Shown one piece after another: positions 1-8,084 of a stretch of DNA of 64,000 bases. Source of the stretch: an uncultured Clostridia bacterium (GTDB lineage: Bacteria; Bacillota; Clostridia; Christensenellales; Borkfalkiaceae); assembly GCA_934271255.1 (NCBI GenBank), contig CAKQQS010000004.1:62001-126000 (forward strand), given 5' to 3'. How positions within the stretch are numbered: the first letter of the stretch is position 1; each line of letters starts with the position of its first letter. The notes beneath the pieces are model-generated. The model did not search any database and was not told the origin of the DNA. It was given only the letters and a program-made list of their open reading frames with translations. A program made the translations under genes and the position numbers.

Positions 1-155
1 TCTTTACACGTTACGATAACGAGTATTTCGATTATTATAAAAGTTATCAAAAGCAGACAACTTAAACAAAACGTGATAAAATCGTACCGTTTCGCCTTGT
101 CCGACGCCATAAACTTATTTTTGATTTTCGATATAAAATTATCTTTTTTCATAAA

Positions 156-1427
156 TCAGTACATCAACTCGAACTCGATGTCGTTCATAATAACGGTGTC
201 GCCGTCTACCGCGCCCATTTTCTTCAACTCGTTGTAAACGCCGCGAGTTTTCAACACTTTGTGCATATAATGCAGCGAACCCGTGTCGTTTAAAACGACG
301 TTGCGGCAAAGCACGGCAACAAGAGTGCCTTCGATAACGTACGCCTTTCTGTCGTCGTCGTAGTATATTTCGTAAGTCAAAAACTCCGGTTTTTCGTATT
401 TGAACGTTTCCGTTTCCTTTTCCGTTTCGGGAATGTCTTTTAATAAAGCGAACGCTTCTTCAACCACTGCGTCAAGCCCTTCGTTCGTGATGGCCGAAAC
501 GGTAAAAATCTTTTTTCCGCGGACTTTTTTTCTGAACTCTTTAACGTTTTCTTCCGCGTTATACATATCGCATTTGTTCAAAACGATGATTTGTTTTAAC
601 GCCGCAAGTTTTTTTGAATAGTTTTTAAGTTCCGCGTTTATTTGTTTATAGTCGGATACGGGATCCCTGCCGTCTGTTGCCGAAACGTCGACGACGTGAA
701 TTAAAAGCCGCGTTCTTTCGACGTGCCGCAAAAACTCGTGTCCCAGCCCCGCGCCTTCGCTTGCTCCTTCGATAAGCCCCGGTATGTCGGCGACGACGAA
801 TCGTTTGTCGTAGCGCTCGACTATTCCTAAATTAGGCGAAAGAGTGGTGAACGGGTAGTTGGCAATCTTCGGTCTTGCTTTGGTTATCTTTGAAAGTATC
901 GTCGATTTGCCCGCGTTTGGAAACCCTACCAGCCCGACGTCCGCTATCGTTTTGAGTTCCATTACGATACGTTTTATTTCCGTCTTTTCGCCCGTTTGGG
1001 AAAAGTGCGGAGCGTGTCTTCTCGAATTAGTAAACTTTGCGTTACCCCTGCCGCCTTCTCCCCCGACGAGAACGGTTTTTCTTTCTCCGTCGTAGGTAAC
1101 GTCGGCGATAACCCCGCCCGTTTCGGCGTCGCGTATAACCGTTCCGAGCGGCACTTTGACGATTAAGTCTTGTCCCGCTTTGCCGTAACAGTTTTTAGGT
1201 TCTCCACGACTGCCGTTTTCGGCAACGAGTTTTTTTCTGTAATAGTAATCGGCAAGCGTCGTTAAATGCCTGTCCCCCACGAAAACCACGTCGCCGCCTT
1301 TACCGCCGTCCCCGCCGTCGGGACCGCCGTTGGGAATGCCTTTGTAATGTATAAAGGAAACTATTCCGTCCCCGCCGTCGCCCGCTTTGATATTCAAAAC
1401 GACTTTATCTATAAAATCCGTTGCCAT
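156..1427 (-). CDS. obgE: Obg/CgtA-family GTPase
   Basis: This is a 423-residue ribosome-associated GTPase of the Obg family, which takes part in late 50S subunit assembly and stress control. The N-terminal glycine-rich Obg fold (about residues 1-158, with AGDGGDG and PDGGDGGKGGD) is followed by a G domain with the P-loop GFPNAGKST (168-176), the switch motif DIPGLIEGA and the specificity motif NKCD. A C-terminal OCT domain ends the protein, as in many Bacillota Obg proteins. Its start is one base past the nth stop (nth ends at 1429), so the two probably form an nth-obgE transcription unit. Downstream (positions 1-155) I see no gene and no clear terminator. Confidence 0.97.
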   Translation of the reverse strand: MATDFIDKVVLNIKAGDGGDGIVSFIHYKGIPNGGPDGGDGGKGGDVVFVGDRHLTTLADYYYRKKLVAENGSRGEPKNCYGKAGQDLIVKVPLGTVIRDAETGGVIADVTYDGERKTVLVGGEGGRGNAKFTNSRRHAPHFSQTGEKTEIKRIVMELKTIADVGLVGFPNAGKSTILSKITKARPKIANYPFTTLSPNLGIVERYDKRFVVADIPGLIEGASEGAGLGHEFLRHVERTRLLIHVVDVSATDGRDPVSDYKQINAELKNYSKKLAALKQIIVLNKCDMYNAEENVKEFRKKVRGKKIFTVSAITNEGLDAVVEEAFALLKDIPETEKETETFKYEKPEFLTYEIYYDDDRKAYVIEGTLVAVLCRNVVLNDTGSLHYMHKVLKTRGVYNELKKMGAVDGDTVIMNDIEFELMY

Positions 1428-1428
1428 A

Positions 1429-2061
1429 CTATCTCCTTAAATTACGTTTTTCGCACAAATCGCAGATAACGCAGCGTTCGCAGTCCTGTTTTGACGCTTT
1501 GCACGTATCTCTGCCTAAATAAATCAAATAATGATGAGCCTTCCGCCAACTTTCTTTCGGCAACAACTTCATCAACGCCTTTTCCGTTTGGAGCGGGTTT
1601 TTAGAGTTTTTCGTAAACCCGATTTTTTCCGAAACTCTGAAAACGTGCGTGTCGACCGCTATCGCTTGTCCGTTAAACCCGACGGCGTAAACGACGTTAG
1701 CCGTCTTTCGCCCGACTCCGCTTAACGATTGCAAATCGTGAAGATTATCGGGGACTTCGCCGTTAAACCGTTCAATCAAATCTTTGCTTAAAGAAAGAAC
1801 GTGTTCCGCTTTCGCGCGGTACAGTCCGCAGGCAAAGATATATTTTTCGAGTTGTTCTTTCGTTAAAGTCAACATTTTTTCGGGCGTGTTCGCTACTTTG
1901 AACAGTTTTTCCGTTACTTCGTTGACTCGTTTGTCCGTACACTGCGCGGAAAGGAGAACGGCTATTAAAAGTTCGTAAACCGTATTATAGTTTAAACTCG
2001 GTTTGTCGCTGTATTTAGTCGACAGCCGTTCTATTATTTTTTGCGCGGTTTGTTTATTCAT
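1429..2061 (-). CDS. nth: Endonuclease III, base-excision DNA glycosylase/AP lyase
   Basis: A 210-residue endonuclease III that removes oxidised pyrimidines and cleaves abasic sites. The helix-hairpin-helix reads LSGVGRKTANVV and contains the catalytic lysine; the catalytic aspartate is in AVDTHVFRV. The C-terminal 4Fe-4S cluster loop has the classical spacing C-x6-C-x2-C-x5-C (near residues 187-204). Length is typical of the family. It lies directly upstream of obgE with almost no gap. Confidence 0.97.
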   Translation of the reverse strand: MNKQTAQKIIERLSTKYSDKPSLNYNTVYELLIAVLLSAQCTDKRVNEVTEKLFKVANTPEKMLTLTKEQLEKYIFACGLYRAKAEHVLSLSKDLIERFNGEVPDNLHDLQSLSGVGRKTANVVYAVGFNGQAIAVDTHVFRVSEKIGFTKNSKNPLQTEKALMKLLPKESWRKAHHYLIYLGRDTCKASKQDCERCVICDLCEKRNLRR

Positions 2062-2136
2062 ACCTTTTATTTTAACATAAACCGCGAGTTTTTACAAGTT
2101 TTTTGCGTTAAAAGAACTCTCCGCGCCCGAAAACCC

Positions 2137-2382
2137 TTACCCTACTTTGTCCAACCTGTCGCCCGAAAGCATAAAAAACCCGACGAACGACGGATAAGAA
2201 CCGCGATACACGATGCGCTTTGCCGTATATAAATTGCGGTAACAAAACTTTACAGAAAGCCCGCACCCGACGTTCGCGTTTCTCGGCGTGTTGACGACCG
2301 CGTTGTATATTCCCCTGTCGGTGAGTTTTTGAGCGAAATCTATGCTTGCTCTTCTCGATTTGAAAATTGCCAGAACGTACAT
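2137..2382 (-). CDS. DUF3343 small protein (putative Se/S carrier-like)
   Basis: An 81-residue protein that matches the DUF3343 pattern: an N-terminal MYVLAIFKSRRASIDFA, a conserved GCGLSVKF segment with a single cysteine, and a short beta-alpha fold. DUF3343 proteins are described as putative selenium/sulfur carriers, often encoded beside class V aminotransferases. That arrangement is present here, because the gene is divergent from a cysteine-desulfurase-like gene 81 bp away. The ribosome binding site AAGGAAGAAAG lies just upstream of the ATG at 2382. Sulfur transfer is an inference from family and neighbour. Confidence 0.8.
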   Translation of the reverse strand: MYVLAIFKSRRASIDFAQKLTDRGIYNAVVNTPRNANVGCGLSVKFCYRNLYTAKRIVYRGSYPSFVGFFMLSGDRLDKVG

Positions 2383-2463
2383 ACTCTTTCTTCCTTTGTC
2401 ATAATAATTCTTCTCTTACAGTATATTATAAAAGTAGAAAAAAGGTTAAAAGGCAGGGATAAA

Positions 2464-3594
2464 ATGATATATTTCGACAACGCCGCGACGGGCGGTTTTA
2501 AGCCGAGCGAAGTTAAAGATTCCGTTACGCAAGTTATTAAATACCTTTCGGCAAACCCCGCGAGATCGGGGCATCGACTTGCCGTTGCGGGTGAAAAATT
2601 AGTAAATCTGGCAAGAAAAGAGATTTCCGAATACTTTAACAACGGCAACCCCGACAGAGTGGTCTTTACCAAAAATTGTACGGAAGCCCTTAACGTAGCC
2701 CTTTTCGGTATAATAAAAAAGGGTATGAAAGTTTTAACCACCGTGTTCGAGCATAACGCGGTTTTGCGACCCTTATACGAACTTGAACGCCGCAGAGATA
2801 TTATTCTTACCGTTCTTTCGCCCGAAAGCGCAGACACTCTCGAAGACGAAACGATAGAAAAAGGCAAAGACTACGACGTTATAGTGATGACCGCTGCGTC
2901 GAACGTAACGGGCAAGGTGTTCGACGTTGAAAAAGTCGGCAAAGCGTTTAAAGGAAAAACTCCCCTTTTCATCGTCGACGGGGCGCAGGGCGCGGGACAT
3001 ATAAAATACGATATGAAAGAGTTCGGCATAGACGTTTTTTGTTTTTCCGGGCATAAAGGTATGTACGGAGTTATGGGGAGCGGTTGTCTTGCTTTTACGA
3101 ACGACGTGGAAATAGAACCCCTTATTTACGGCGGAACGGGTACGGACACCTTTTTAAAAGGCATGCCCCCCGTTTACCCCGAAAAGTTGGAAGGCGGGAC
3201 CCTTTCTTTGCCGTGTATCGTTTCCATGCTCGAAGGGACTTTATACGTGAAAGAAAATACAGAGTATTTTGCGAATATTTCCGAAACGCTCACGGACGCG
3301 TTGATTAAAAAATTGCAAAAGATAAACGGCGTAACGCTGTATTCTCAAAAAAACAAAACGGGCATAGTGAGTTTTAACCTTTACGGAACGGACAGCAATC
3401 TTGTCGGCGATATGCTCAACGAAAAGTACGACGTTGCCGTAAGGTGCGGTTTTCATTGCGCGCCCCTTTGCCACGAATATCTCGGTACGCAAAACATAGG
3501 AACGGTCAGAGCGAGCCTGTCCCCACACAACACCATCGGAGAAATAAACACTTTCGCGTCGTCTGTCAAAGAGTTGGCTCGTACGGTAAACTAA
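2464..3594 (+). CDS. Cysteine desulfurase-family class V aminotransferase
   Basis: A 376-residue PLP enzyme of the cysteine desulfurase/selenocysteine lyase family. I chose the ATG at 2464 because the protein then begins MIYFDNAATGG, the usual N-terminus; a longer reading frame back to 2329 has no homology-like sequence. The PLP-binding lysine is in FSGHKGMYG and the cysteine-bearing loop reads RCGFHCAPLCHE. It resembles the stand-alone Bacillota group that partners with DUF3343 rather than IscS or SufS. A second desulfurase (IscS/NifS type) begins at 63780, so this copy is probably specialised. Substrate and acceptor are not shown by sequence. Confidence 0.88.
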   Translation: MIYFDNAATGGFKPSEVKDSVTQVIKYLSANPARSGHRLAVAGEKLVNLARKEISEYFNNGNPDRVVFTKNCTEALNVALFGIIKKGMKVLTTVFEHNAVLRPLYELERRRDIILTVLSPESADTLEDETIEKGKDYDVIVMTAASNVTGKVFDVEKVGKAFKGKTPLFIVDGAQGAGHIKYDMKEFGIDVFCFSGHKGMYGVMGSGCLAFTNDVEIEPLIYGGTGTDTFLKGMPPVYPEKLEGGTLSLPCIVSMLEGTLYVKENTEYFANISETLTDALIKKLQKINGVTLYSQKNKTGIVSFNLYGTDSNLVGDMLNEKYDVAVRCGFHCAPLCHEYLGTQNIGTVRASLSPHNTIGEINTFASSVKELARTVN

Positions 3595-3608
3595 TTTGTT
3601 TTTAACTA

Positions 3609-3637
3609 TTGACAAACTTTCCGACAGGTGTTATAAT
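3609..3637 (+). promoter_or_regulatory. Sigma-A type promoter
   Basis: TTGACA (3609-3614), a 17-nt spacer and TATAAT (3632-3637) match the vegetative consensus exactly. It sits 29 bp before the ATG at 3666, with the ribosome binding site GGAGG in between. Confidence 0.85.
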
Positions 3638-3665
3638 TCTAAAAAAATCACGGAGGTTTTTGATT

Positions 3666-4121
3666 ATGTCAAAAAAAATGAAAGAACTTTTGCCTTTGAT
3701 TATAGGCGTGCTTTGCGTTATCGCGGCGATGATTGCTACGGTTGGCGCGGGTATTAAAGTAGAAGTAGGCGGTATGTCTACAACGGGAACGTTTACGGAC
3801 GGAATGAAAGGAGATAACCACATTCCCGGATGGGCGGCTGCATTCTCTTTGGGTATTATCGCTTTGTTTGCGTTTGCGGCTGCAACGGTTATGCAATACC
3901 TTAAAATTAAGGGCGTAAAATACGTTCTTTACGCAGGTATTTTGTGTGCGCTTATATCGGCGTTGTTATTCTTCCTTGCAAAAACGACGTATTGTAGTTA
4001 TGCCGACATTCCTTCTGAGATTGCTAAAAAATGTTCTCTCGGCATCGGCGCGATTTTCTCGGGTATCTTTATGGTATTGTCTGCGGCGGCTGCGGGATTC
4101 GGGGCAACAAAAGTAAAATAA
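3666..4121 (+). CDS. Small four-helix membrane protein, paralogue 1
   Basis: A 151-residue integral membrane protein of unknown function. I chose the ATG at 3666 because GGAGG lies 7-10 bases upstream and the promoter at 3609-3637 would exclude an earlier start. Four hydrophobic segments are visible (about residues 8-28, 59-79, 85-105 and 120-145), with an extracytoplasmic loop containing GGMSTTGTFTDGMKGDN between the first two. The next gene (4310) has the same helix layout and similar signature sequences (AMIATVGAG versus AIVATLGDA; FFLAKTTYC versus FFFTKETYA), so the pair looks like a tandem duplication. Each has its own promoter and terminator. No domain name can be supported. Confidence 0.8.
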   Translation: MSKKMKELLPLIIGVLCVIAAMIATVGAGIKVEVGGMSTTGTFTDGMKGDNHIPGWAAAFSLGIIALFAFAAATVMQYLKIKGVKYVLYAGILCALISALLFFLAKTTYCSYADIPSEIAKKCSLGIGAIFSGIFMVLSAAAAGFGATKVK

Positions 4122-4148
4122 AAAGCGTAAAAGCAAATCTGAAAGTTT

Positions 4149-4184
4149 AACGCGTTCCTTTTTTTGAACGCGTTGTTCTTTTTT
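4149..4184 (+). terminator. Intrinsic terminator after paralogue 1
   Basis: Stem AACGCGTTC / GAACGCGTT (4149-4157 and 4166-4174) with an 8-nt loop, followed by a T-rich tail. Confidence 0.85.
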
Positions 4185-4248
4185 ACCCCGCCGCGAAAGG
4201 CTTTTTAAGGCGGTTCGTTAAAACAGCCGGACGGAAAAGACCGAAAAG

Positions 4249-4278
4249 TTGACGAAAAGCGGTAACGTGGTGTATAAT
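4249..4278 (+). promoter_or_regulatory. Sigma-A type promoter
   Basis: TTGACG (4249-4254), 18-nt spacer and TATAAT (4273-4278), 32 bp ahead of the ATG at 4310. Confidence 0.75.
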
Positions 4279-4309
4279 ATAAAAACTAACAAATAAGGAG
4301 ATATTTATT

Positions 4310-4795
4310 ATGGCAAAGAAGAAAACGGGCGGAATATCTATGTGCTTAATCTTTTTCGCAATGCTTTGCGCGATAGGCGCGATAGTAGCGACGTTAGGCG
4401 ACGCCCTTTTAAAAGAAGTAGGTTCGACAAAGATAAGCATTACTACGTTTATAGACCTTGCAACCAAAAACGAAACGAAGTTCCCCGCGTCCATATCGGC
4501 GTTTGCTTTGGGGCTCGGCGCGATACTTATGTTTTTCCTTGCGCTCGTTTCAAAACTTACGGGTTCTAAACTCGGCGGGCTCGCATTGTTTATAGGCATA
4601 CTCGCGGCAATCGCCGCGGCGGTTTTGTTTTTCTTTACGAAAGAAACGTACGCTACCGCCGTTTGTAACGGCAATAAGACAGCGGCGGATTTGTTGAAAA
4701 ACCAACTTAAACTCGGCGTCGGCGCGATAATCCCCGGCGTGTTGTCGGGCGTTTCCGCTCTTTCGGGACTGCTTGCCGGCATCGTCAGAAAGTAA
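4310..4795 (+). CDS. Small four-helix membrane protein, paralogue 2
   Basis: A 161-residue four-helix membrane protein, second of a tandem pair with the gene at 3666. Hydrophobic segments are at about 10-30, 62-82, 90-108 and 133-158. The loop after helix 1 carries ALLKEVGSTKISITTF, and the loop before helix 4 is longer than in paralogue 1. The start has an AAGGAGA ribosome binding site. The C-terminus is short and basic (GIVRK). Function is unknown; size and topology suggest a small membrane accessory protein. Confidence 0.8.
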   Translation: MAKKKTGGISMCLIFFAMLCAIGAIVATLGDALLKEVGSTKISITTFIDLATKNETKFPASISAFALGLGAILMFFLALVSKLTGSKLGGLALFIGILAAIAAAVLFFFTKETYATAVCNGNKTAADLLKNQLKLGVGAIIPGVLSGVSALSGLLAGIVRK

Positions 4796-4803
4796 TTTCT
4801 AGC

Positions 4804-4902
4804 CCGCGTTACGGGGCAAGTACAAACGTAAGTACGTTTTATAAGTCTAACCCCGTCGGTTTTTCGGGAAAGAAAACCCCGAAGACCGCGTTACGGGGCA
4901 AG
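4804..4902. repeat. Short direct repeat in a 3' intergenic region
   Basis: The 16-mer CGCGTTACGGGGCAAG occurs at about 4804 and again at about 4887, 83 bp apart, between paralogue 2 and its terminator. The stretch holds no reading frame I would call. Confidence 0.5.
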
Positions 4903-4940
4903 ACCGAACCCGTTCGTTACGGACAAGAAAAAACAAATAA

Positions 4941-4967
4941 AAAAGCACTCGGAAGAGTGCTTTTTTT
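4941..4967 (+). terminator. Intrinsic terminator
   Basis: AAAGCACTC, loop GGAA, GAGTGCTTT, then a T tract. The A tract on the other side means it could also end the minus-strand radC-gltX-yhbY unit. Confidence 0.9.
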
Positions 4968-5070
4968 GTTCGGGTAAAAGTCAACCGATATTGAAAAAGG
5001 TTGTCTTTTCGTTACGACGGGTTGTTTTTCGCCGGATATAATCTGCAATCGAACGCCTGAACGAATCGAG

Positions 5071-5364
5071 TTACAGTTCTATATGTTTTACGCCGTCTTT
5101 GTCGCTGAACCGATACAAAACGACTTTTTTGCCGATAGCGATAACGAATTCGGCGTTCAGTTTTTCCGCTAAAATATCGCCCGCTTCTCTCGGCGAATAT
5201 TCGCACGTTTCGAGAACGTTGATTTTGACGAGTTCGCGGTTGTCGAGCGCTTTGTCGAAAGATAGTAAAACTTCGTCGTCGATACCGTTTTTGCCTAGTT
5301 GTCCTATCGGGGACAGGTTGCTTGCAAGCCCTTTAAGAACGCTTCTTTGTTTGGAAGTCAACAT
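5071..5364 (-). CDS. yhbY: YhbY-family CRM-domain RNA-binding protein
   Basis: A 97-residue single-domain CRM (chloroplast splicing and ribosome maturation) protein of the YhbY family, associated with pre-50S ribosomal particles. The MLTSKQRSVLKGLA opening and the LGKNGIDDEV segment are characteristic, and the length is normal. It begins 2 bp after the gltX stop and is probably co-transcribed with gltX and radC. Confidence 0.92.
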   Translation of the reverse strand: MLTSKQRSVLKGLASNLSPIGQLGKNGIDDEVLLSFDKALDNRELVKINVLETCEYSPREAGDILAEKLNAEFVIAIGKKVVLYRFSDKDGVKHIEL

Positions 5365-5366
5365 TT

Positions 5367-6821
5367 TCAGTTCTCCTTGTTAAGCAAATCGATTGCAAAA
5401 TCCATACGCGCCATCGACTCTTGTTTGCCTATAATGTCCGCAATTTCCATAACGCCGCCGGCGGTGCTTTCTTTGCCCGAAAGAGCGACTCTTACGCACC
5501 AGAAGATTTGTCCCGTTTTCATTCCCATGTCGTTGACGAGTTTCATAAGTTCGTCGTGAACGTTGTCGAACGTCCAGTCCGTTATATTGTTAAGGACTTC
5601 GCGCGCTTTGGGTAAAACGAGTTTTGCGATTTCTTTGTCCGTTTTCATCTTTTTGTGGAAATACAGGTCGTCGGAAAACGCTCCGTATTCGCAAAGGTAG
5701 TCCATTTTTTCGGGAATCTCGCTGAAAATCTCTATTCTCGGTTTAAGTACGGGTATCATTTTTTTCAAGTCGTACTTGCCGTAGCATTTGCTTTTTTTAT
5801 AAAACGGTTCCGCGTAAGCAAGGAACTCTTCGTCGGTCATCGCTTTGATGTATTCGCCCGACAGCCAACGCATTTTTACTTCGTCGAAAATGGACGGGGA
5901 TTTTGAAATGCCGTCTAACGAAAACTTTTCGACGAGTTCGGGTAAACTCATTTTCTCTTCGTTGCCTTTGGGGCTCCAACCGAGCAAAGCGATATAGTTT
6001 ACTATCGCTTGTTTAACGTACCCCTTGTCGACGAAATCCTGATAACTTGCGTCCCCGTAACGTTTTGAGAGTTTTCTCGTAGCGTCTTTCATAATGGGCG
6101 GTAAGTGAATGTATACGGGGCGTTCCCAACCGAACGCGTCGTACATAAGGTTGTATTTGGGCGTGCTTGAAAGGTACTCCGAGCCTCTTATAACGTAATT
6201 TATCGCCATAAGGTGGTCGTCTATGACGTTTGCGAAGTTGTACGTCGGCATGCCGTCGCTTTTAATAAGAATACCGTCTTCTATTTCTTTATAGTCGACG
6301 TCTATTTCGCCGTAAACGAGATCGACGTAACTGCCCGCTCCTTCGGTCGGCACGTTCTGGCGGATTACGTACGGGCAACCGCTGTCTAACTTCGCCTGTA
6401 TTTCTTCTTTGCTTAAATGCAAGCAGTGTTTGTCGTATCTGGCGTTGCCGTTTTCGTCTTTAAGAGAATCGAGTCTTTCCTTGTCGCAAAAACAGTAATA
6501 CGCCCCGCCCAACTCGATGAGTTTTTTTGCGTATTCCAAATAAATCGATTTTCTTTCGCTTTGTACGTACGGTCCGTAGTTTCCGCCGACGTCGGGACCT
6601 TCGTCGTACATTATGCCCGAATCTCTCATCGTGTGGTAGATTATATCGACCGAGCCGTCGACGTATCTTGCCTGGTCGGTGTCTTCTATTCTTAAAATGA
6701 AATCGCCGTGTCTTTGCTTGGCGAAAAGGTAACCGTATAGAGCGGTACGAAGTCCGCCGATGTGAAGGTATCCCGTCGGGCTCGGCGCGAATCTTGTTCT
6801 TACTCTTTTATCAGAATCCAT
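5367..6821 (-). CDS. gltX: Glutamyl-tRNA synthetase
   Basis: A 484-residue class I aminoacyl-tRNA synthetase that charges tRNA with glutamate. The HIGH-type motif is in APSPTGYLHIGGLRTALY (about residues 12-29) and the KMSKS-type motif is KLSKRYGD near residue 255. The anticodon-binding C-terminal half is complete. Whether the enzyme is discriminating, or also charges tRNA-Gln, cannot be told from this window. The gene start overlaps the radC 3' end by 11 bp. Confidence 0.97.
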   Translation of the reverse strand: MDSDKRVRTRFAPSPTGYLHIGGLRTALYGYLFAKQRHGDFILRIEDTDQARYVDGSVDIIYHTMRDSGIMYDEGPDVGGNYGPYVQSERKSIYLEYAKKLIELGGAYYCFCDKERLDSLKDENGNARYDKHCLHLSKEEIQAKLDSGCPYVIRQNVPTEGAGSYVDLVYGEIDVDYKEIEDGILIKSDGMPTYNFANVIDDHLMAINYVIRGSEYLSSTPKYNLMYDAFGWERPVYIHLPPIMKDATRKLSKRYGDASYQDFVDKGYVKQAIVNYIALLGWSPKGNEEKMSLPELVEKFSLDGISKSPSIFDEVKMRWLSGEYIKAMTDEEFLAYAEPFYKKSKCYGKYDLKKMIPVLKPRIEIFSEIPEKMDYLCEYGAFSDDLYFHKKMKTDKEIAKLVLPKAREVLNNITDWTFDNVHDELMKLVNDMGMKTGQIFWCVRVALSGKESTAGGVMEIADIIGKQESMARMDFAIDLLNKEN

Positions 6822-7950
6822 ATTTGTCTGCTCCGTTTAATATTTCGTTATACACGTCTTTGTCGGACGTTTTTTTCTTGCGCGGGGGTTTAGGCTCCGC
6901 TTTCGGCTTTTTTGGTTTTTTCGGCTCGTTTAATTTCCTTAACGGGTCGATGTTTTTGAAAAACTCGGGGAACTCTTTTTCGAGTTCGCTGAACGCGTCT
7001 TTGTTAAACGGCGCGCTTTCGAGCGGTTTTTCTTTTTTCTTGAACGGGAACAATTTATCCCCGTCGAGAAGTCTTTGCGGGAAAACGCAGTTGTTTACGA
7101 AATCGGACAGTCCCGATTTGTTAAAACTTAAATAAGTATGGTCGCAAATTATGCAAAAATCAACCAACTTTACGCACAAATCTTCCGTGTGATACAACAC
7201 CTTTTTGTAAGCGAATATATCGTCGATAGACGGGTTCGGATCGTCGGTCGGGTGGTTGTGAGCGACAAGCAAATATTTCGTGTTGCCTATTTTCATCATG
7301 TGTTTTAAAATAGGCGCGGAAAGTTTTACCTGATCGGGGTCGTTAAGCGTGTAAACGAGTTTCGACATTACCGTTTTGTCTTCCGTCGCGGTTATGTAAA
7401 TGACGTACTCGTTGAGTTGTCCGCCGAACTCTTTGATAAGCAGTTTACATTCGTCTTCCAGATTGAGTTTTCTTGCTTCGTGCTGAGTGTAAAGTTTGCT
7501 TTCTATCATCGCGTACGTTTTCAAATACGCAACCATGCTTTCCGTAACCCCTTCCACTTCCATCAATTCTTGCGGCGCCGCGTTGAAAATGTTTCGTATA
7601 CAGGAAAACCGCGTCATAAGTTTATGGGCGATGGGGTTGGTGTTGACTCTCGGCATTGCGTTGAACAAAATCAGTTCCAAAAGTTCGTGGTCTTTAAAAC
7701 TCGTCGGGTAATTGAGAAATCTGCTGACGACTCTTTGTCTGTGTCCGTCGTGGTCGTACGTTTCGCCCCGTTTGATTTTCTCTCGGACGATATTTATTAT
7801 TTCGTCGTCGACGGAAGAGTTTAATTCGTCGTCGGCGAGAGAATCGGTTTTTTCTTCAACGGGCAATCTGATTTCGTCGTCTACGAACGAGTCCGTTTCG
7901 TTCGTAGGTTGAGATTGAATTGTATTAGCGTTGATTTTTTCGCTTTCCAT
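6811..7950 (-). CDS. RadC-family JAB/MPN protein with long basic tail
   Basis: A 379-residue RadC-like protein. After an acidic N-terminal region (about 1-55) comes the UPF0758 N-terminal helix-hairpin-helix part (PQELMEVEGVTESMVAYLKTY), then the JAB metalloprotease-like domain with AHNHPTDDPNPSIDD, close to the family HNHPxGxPxPSxxD motif. Residues from about 275 onward form an extension that ends in a Lys/Pro-rich stretch (KKPKKPKAEPKPPRKKK) not normally present in RadC. The family's biochemical role is unresolved despite the name. The 3' end overlaps gltX, indicating co-transcription and probable translational coupling. Confidence 0.88.
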   Translation of the reverse strand: MESEKINANTIQSQPTNETDSFVDDEIRLPVEEKTDSLADDELNSSVDDEIINIVREKIKRGETYDHDGHRQRVVSRFLNYPTSFKDHELLELILFNAMPRVNTNPIAHKLMTRFSCIRNIFNAAPQELMEVEGVTESMVAYLKTYAMIESKLYTQHEARKLNLEDECKLLIKEFGGQLNEYVIYITATEDKTVMSKLVYTLNDPDQVKLSAPILKHMMKIGNTKYLLVAHNHPTDDPNPSIDDIFAYKKVLYHTEDLCVKLVDFCIICDHTYLSFNKSGLSDFVNNCVFPQRLLDGDKLFPFKKKEKPLESAPFNKDAFSELEKEFPEFFKNIDPLRKLNEPKKPKKPKAEPKPPRKKKTSDKDVYNEILNGADKYGF

Positions 7951-8084
7951 AGTATGTATTATACAACAATTTGCAAAAAAATCAAATAAAATATTGCATT
8001 TCCTTTCATTTTGTAATAAGATATATGGGAAGTTTGTTTTTTACGCCCCCGAACGCAACGGTATATTTCGGGGCAAGGAGATAT

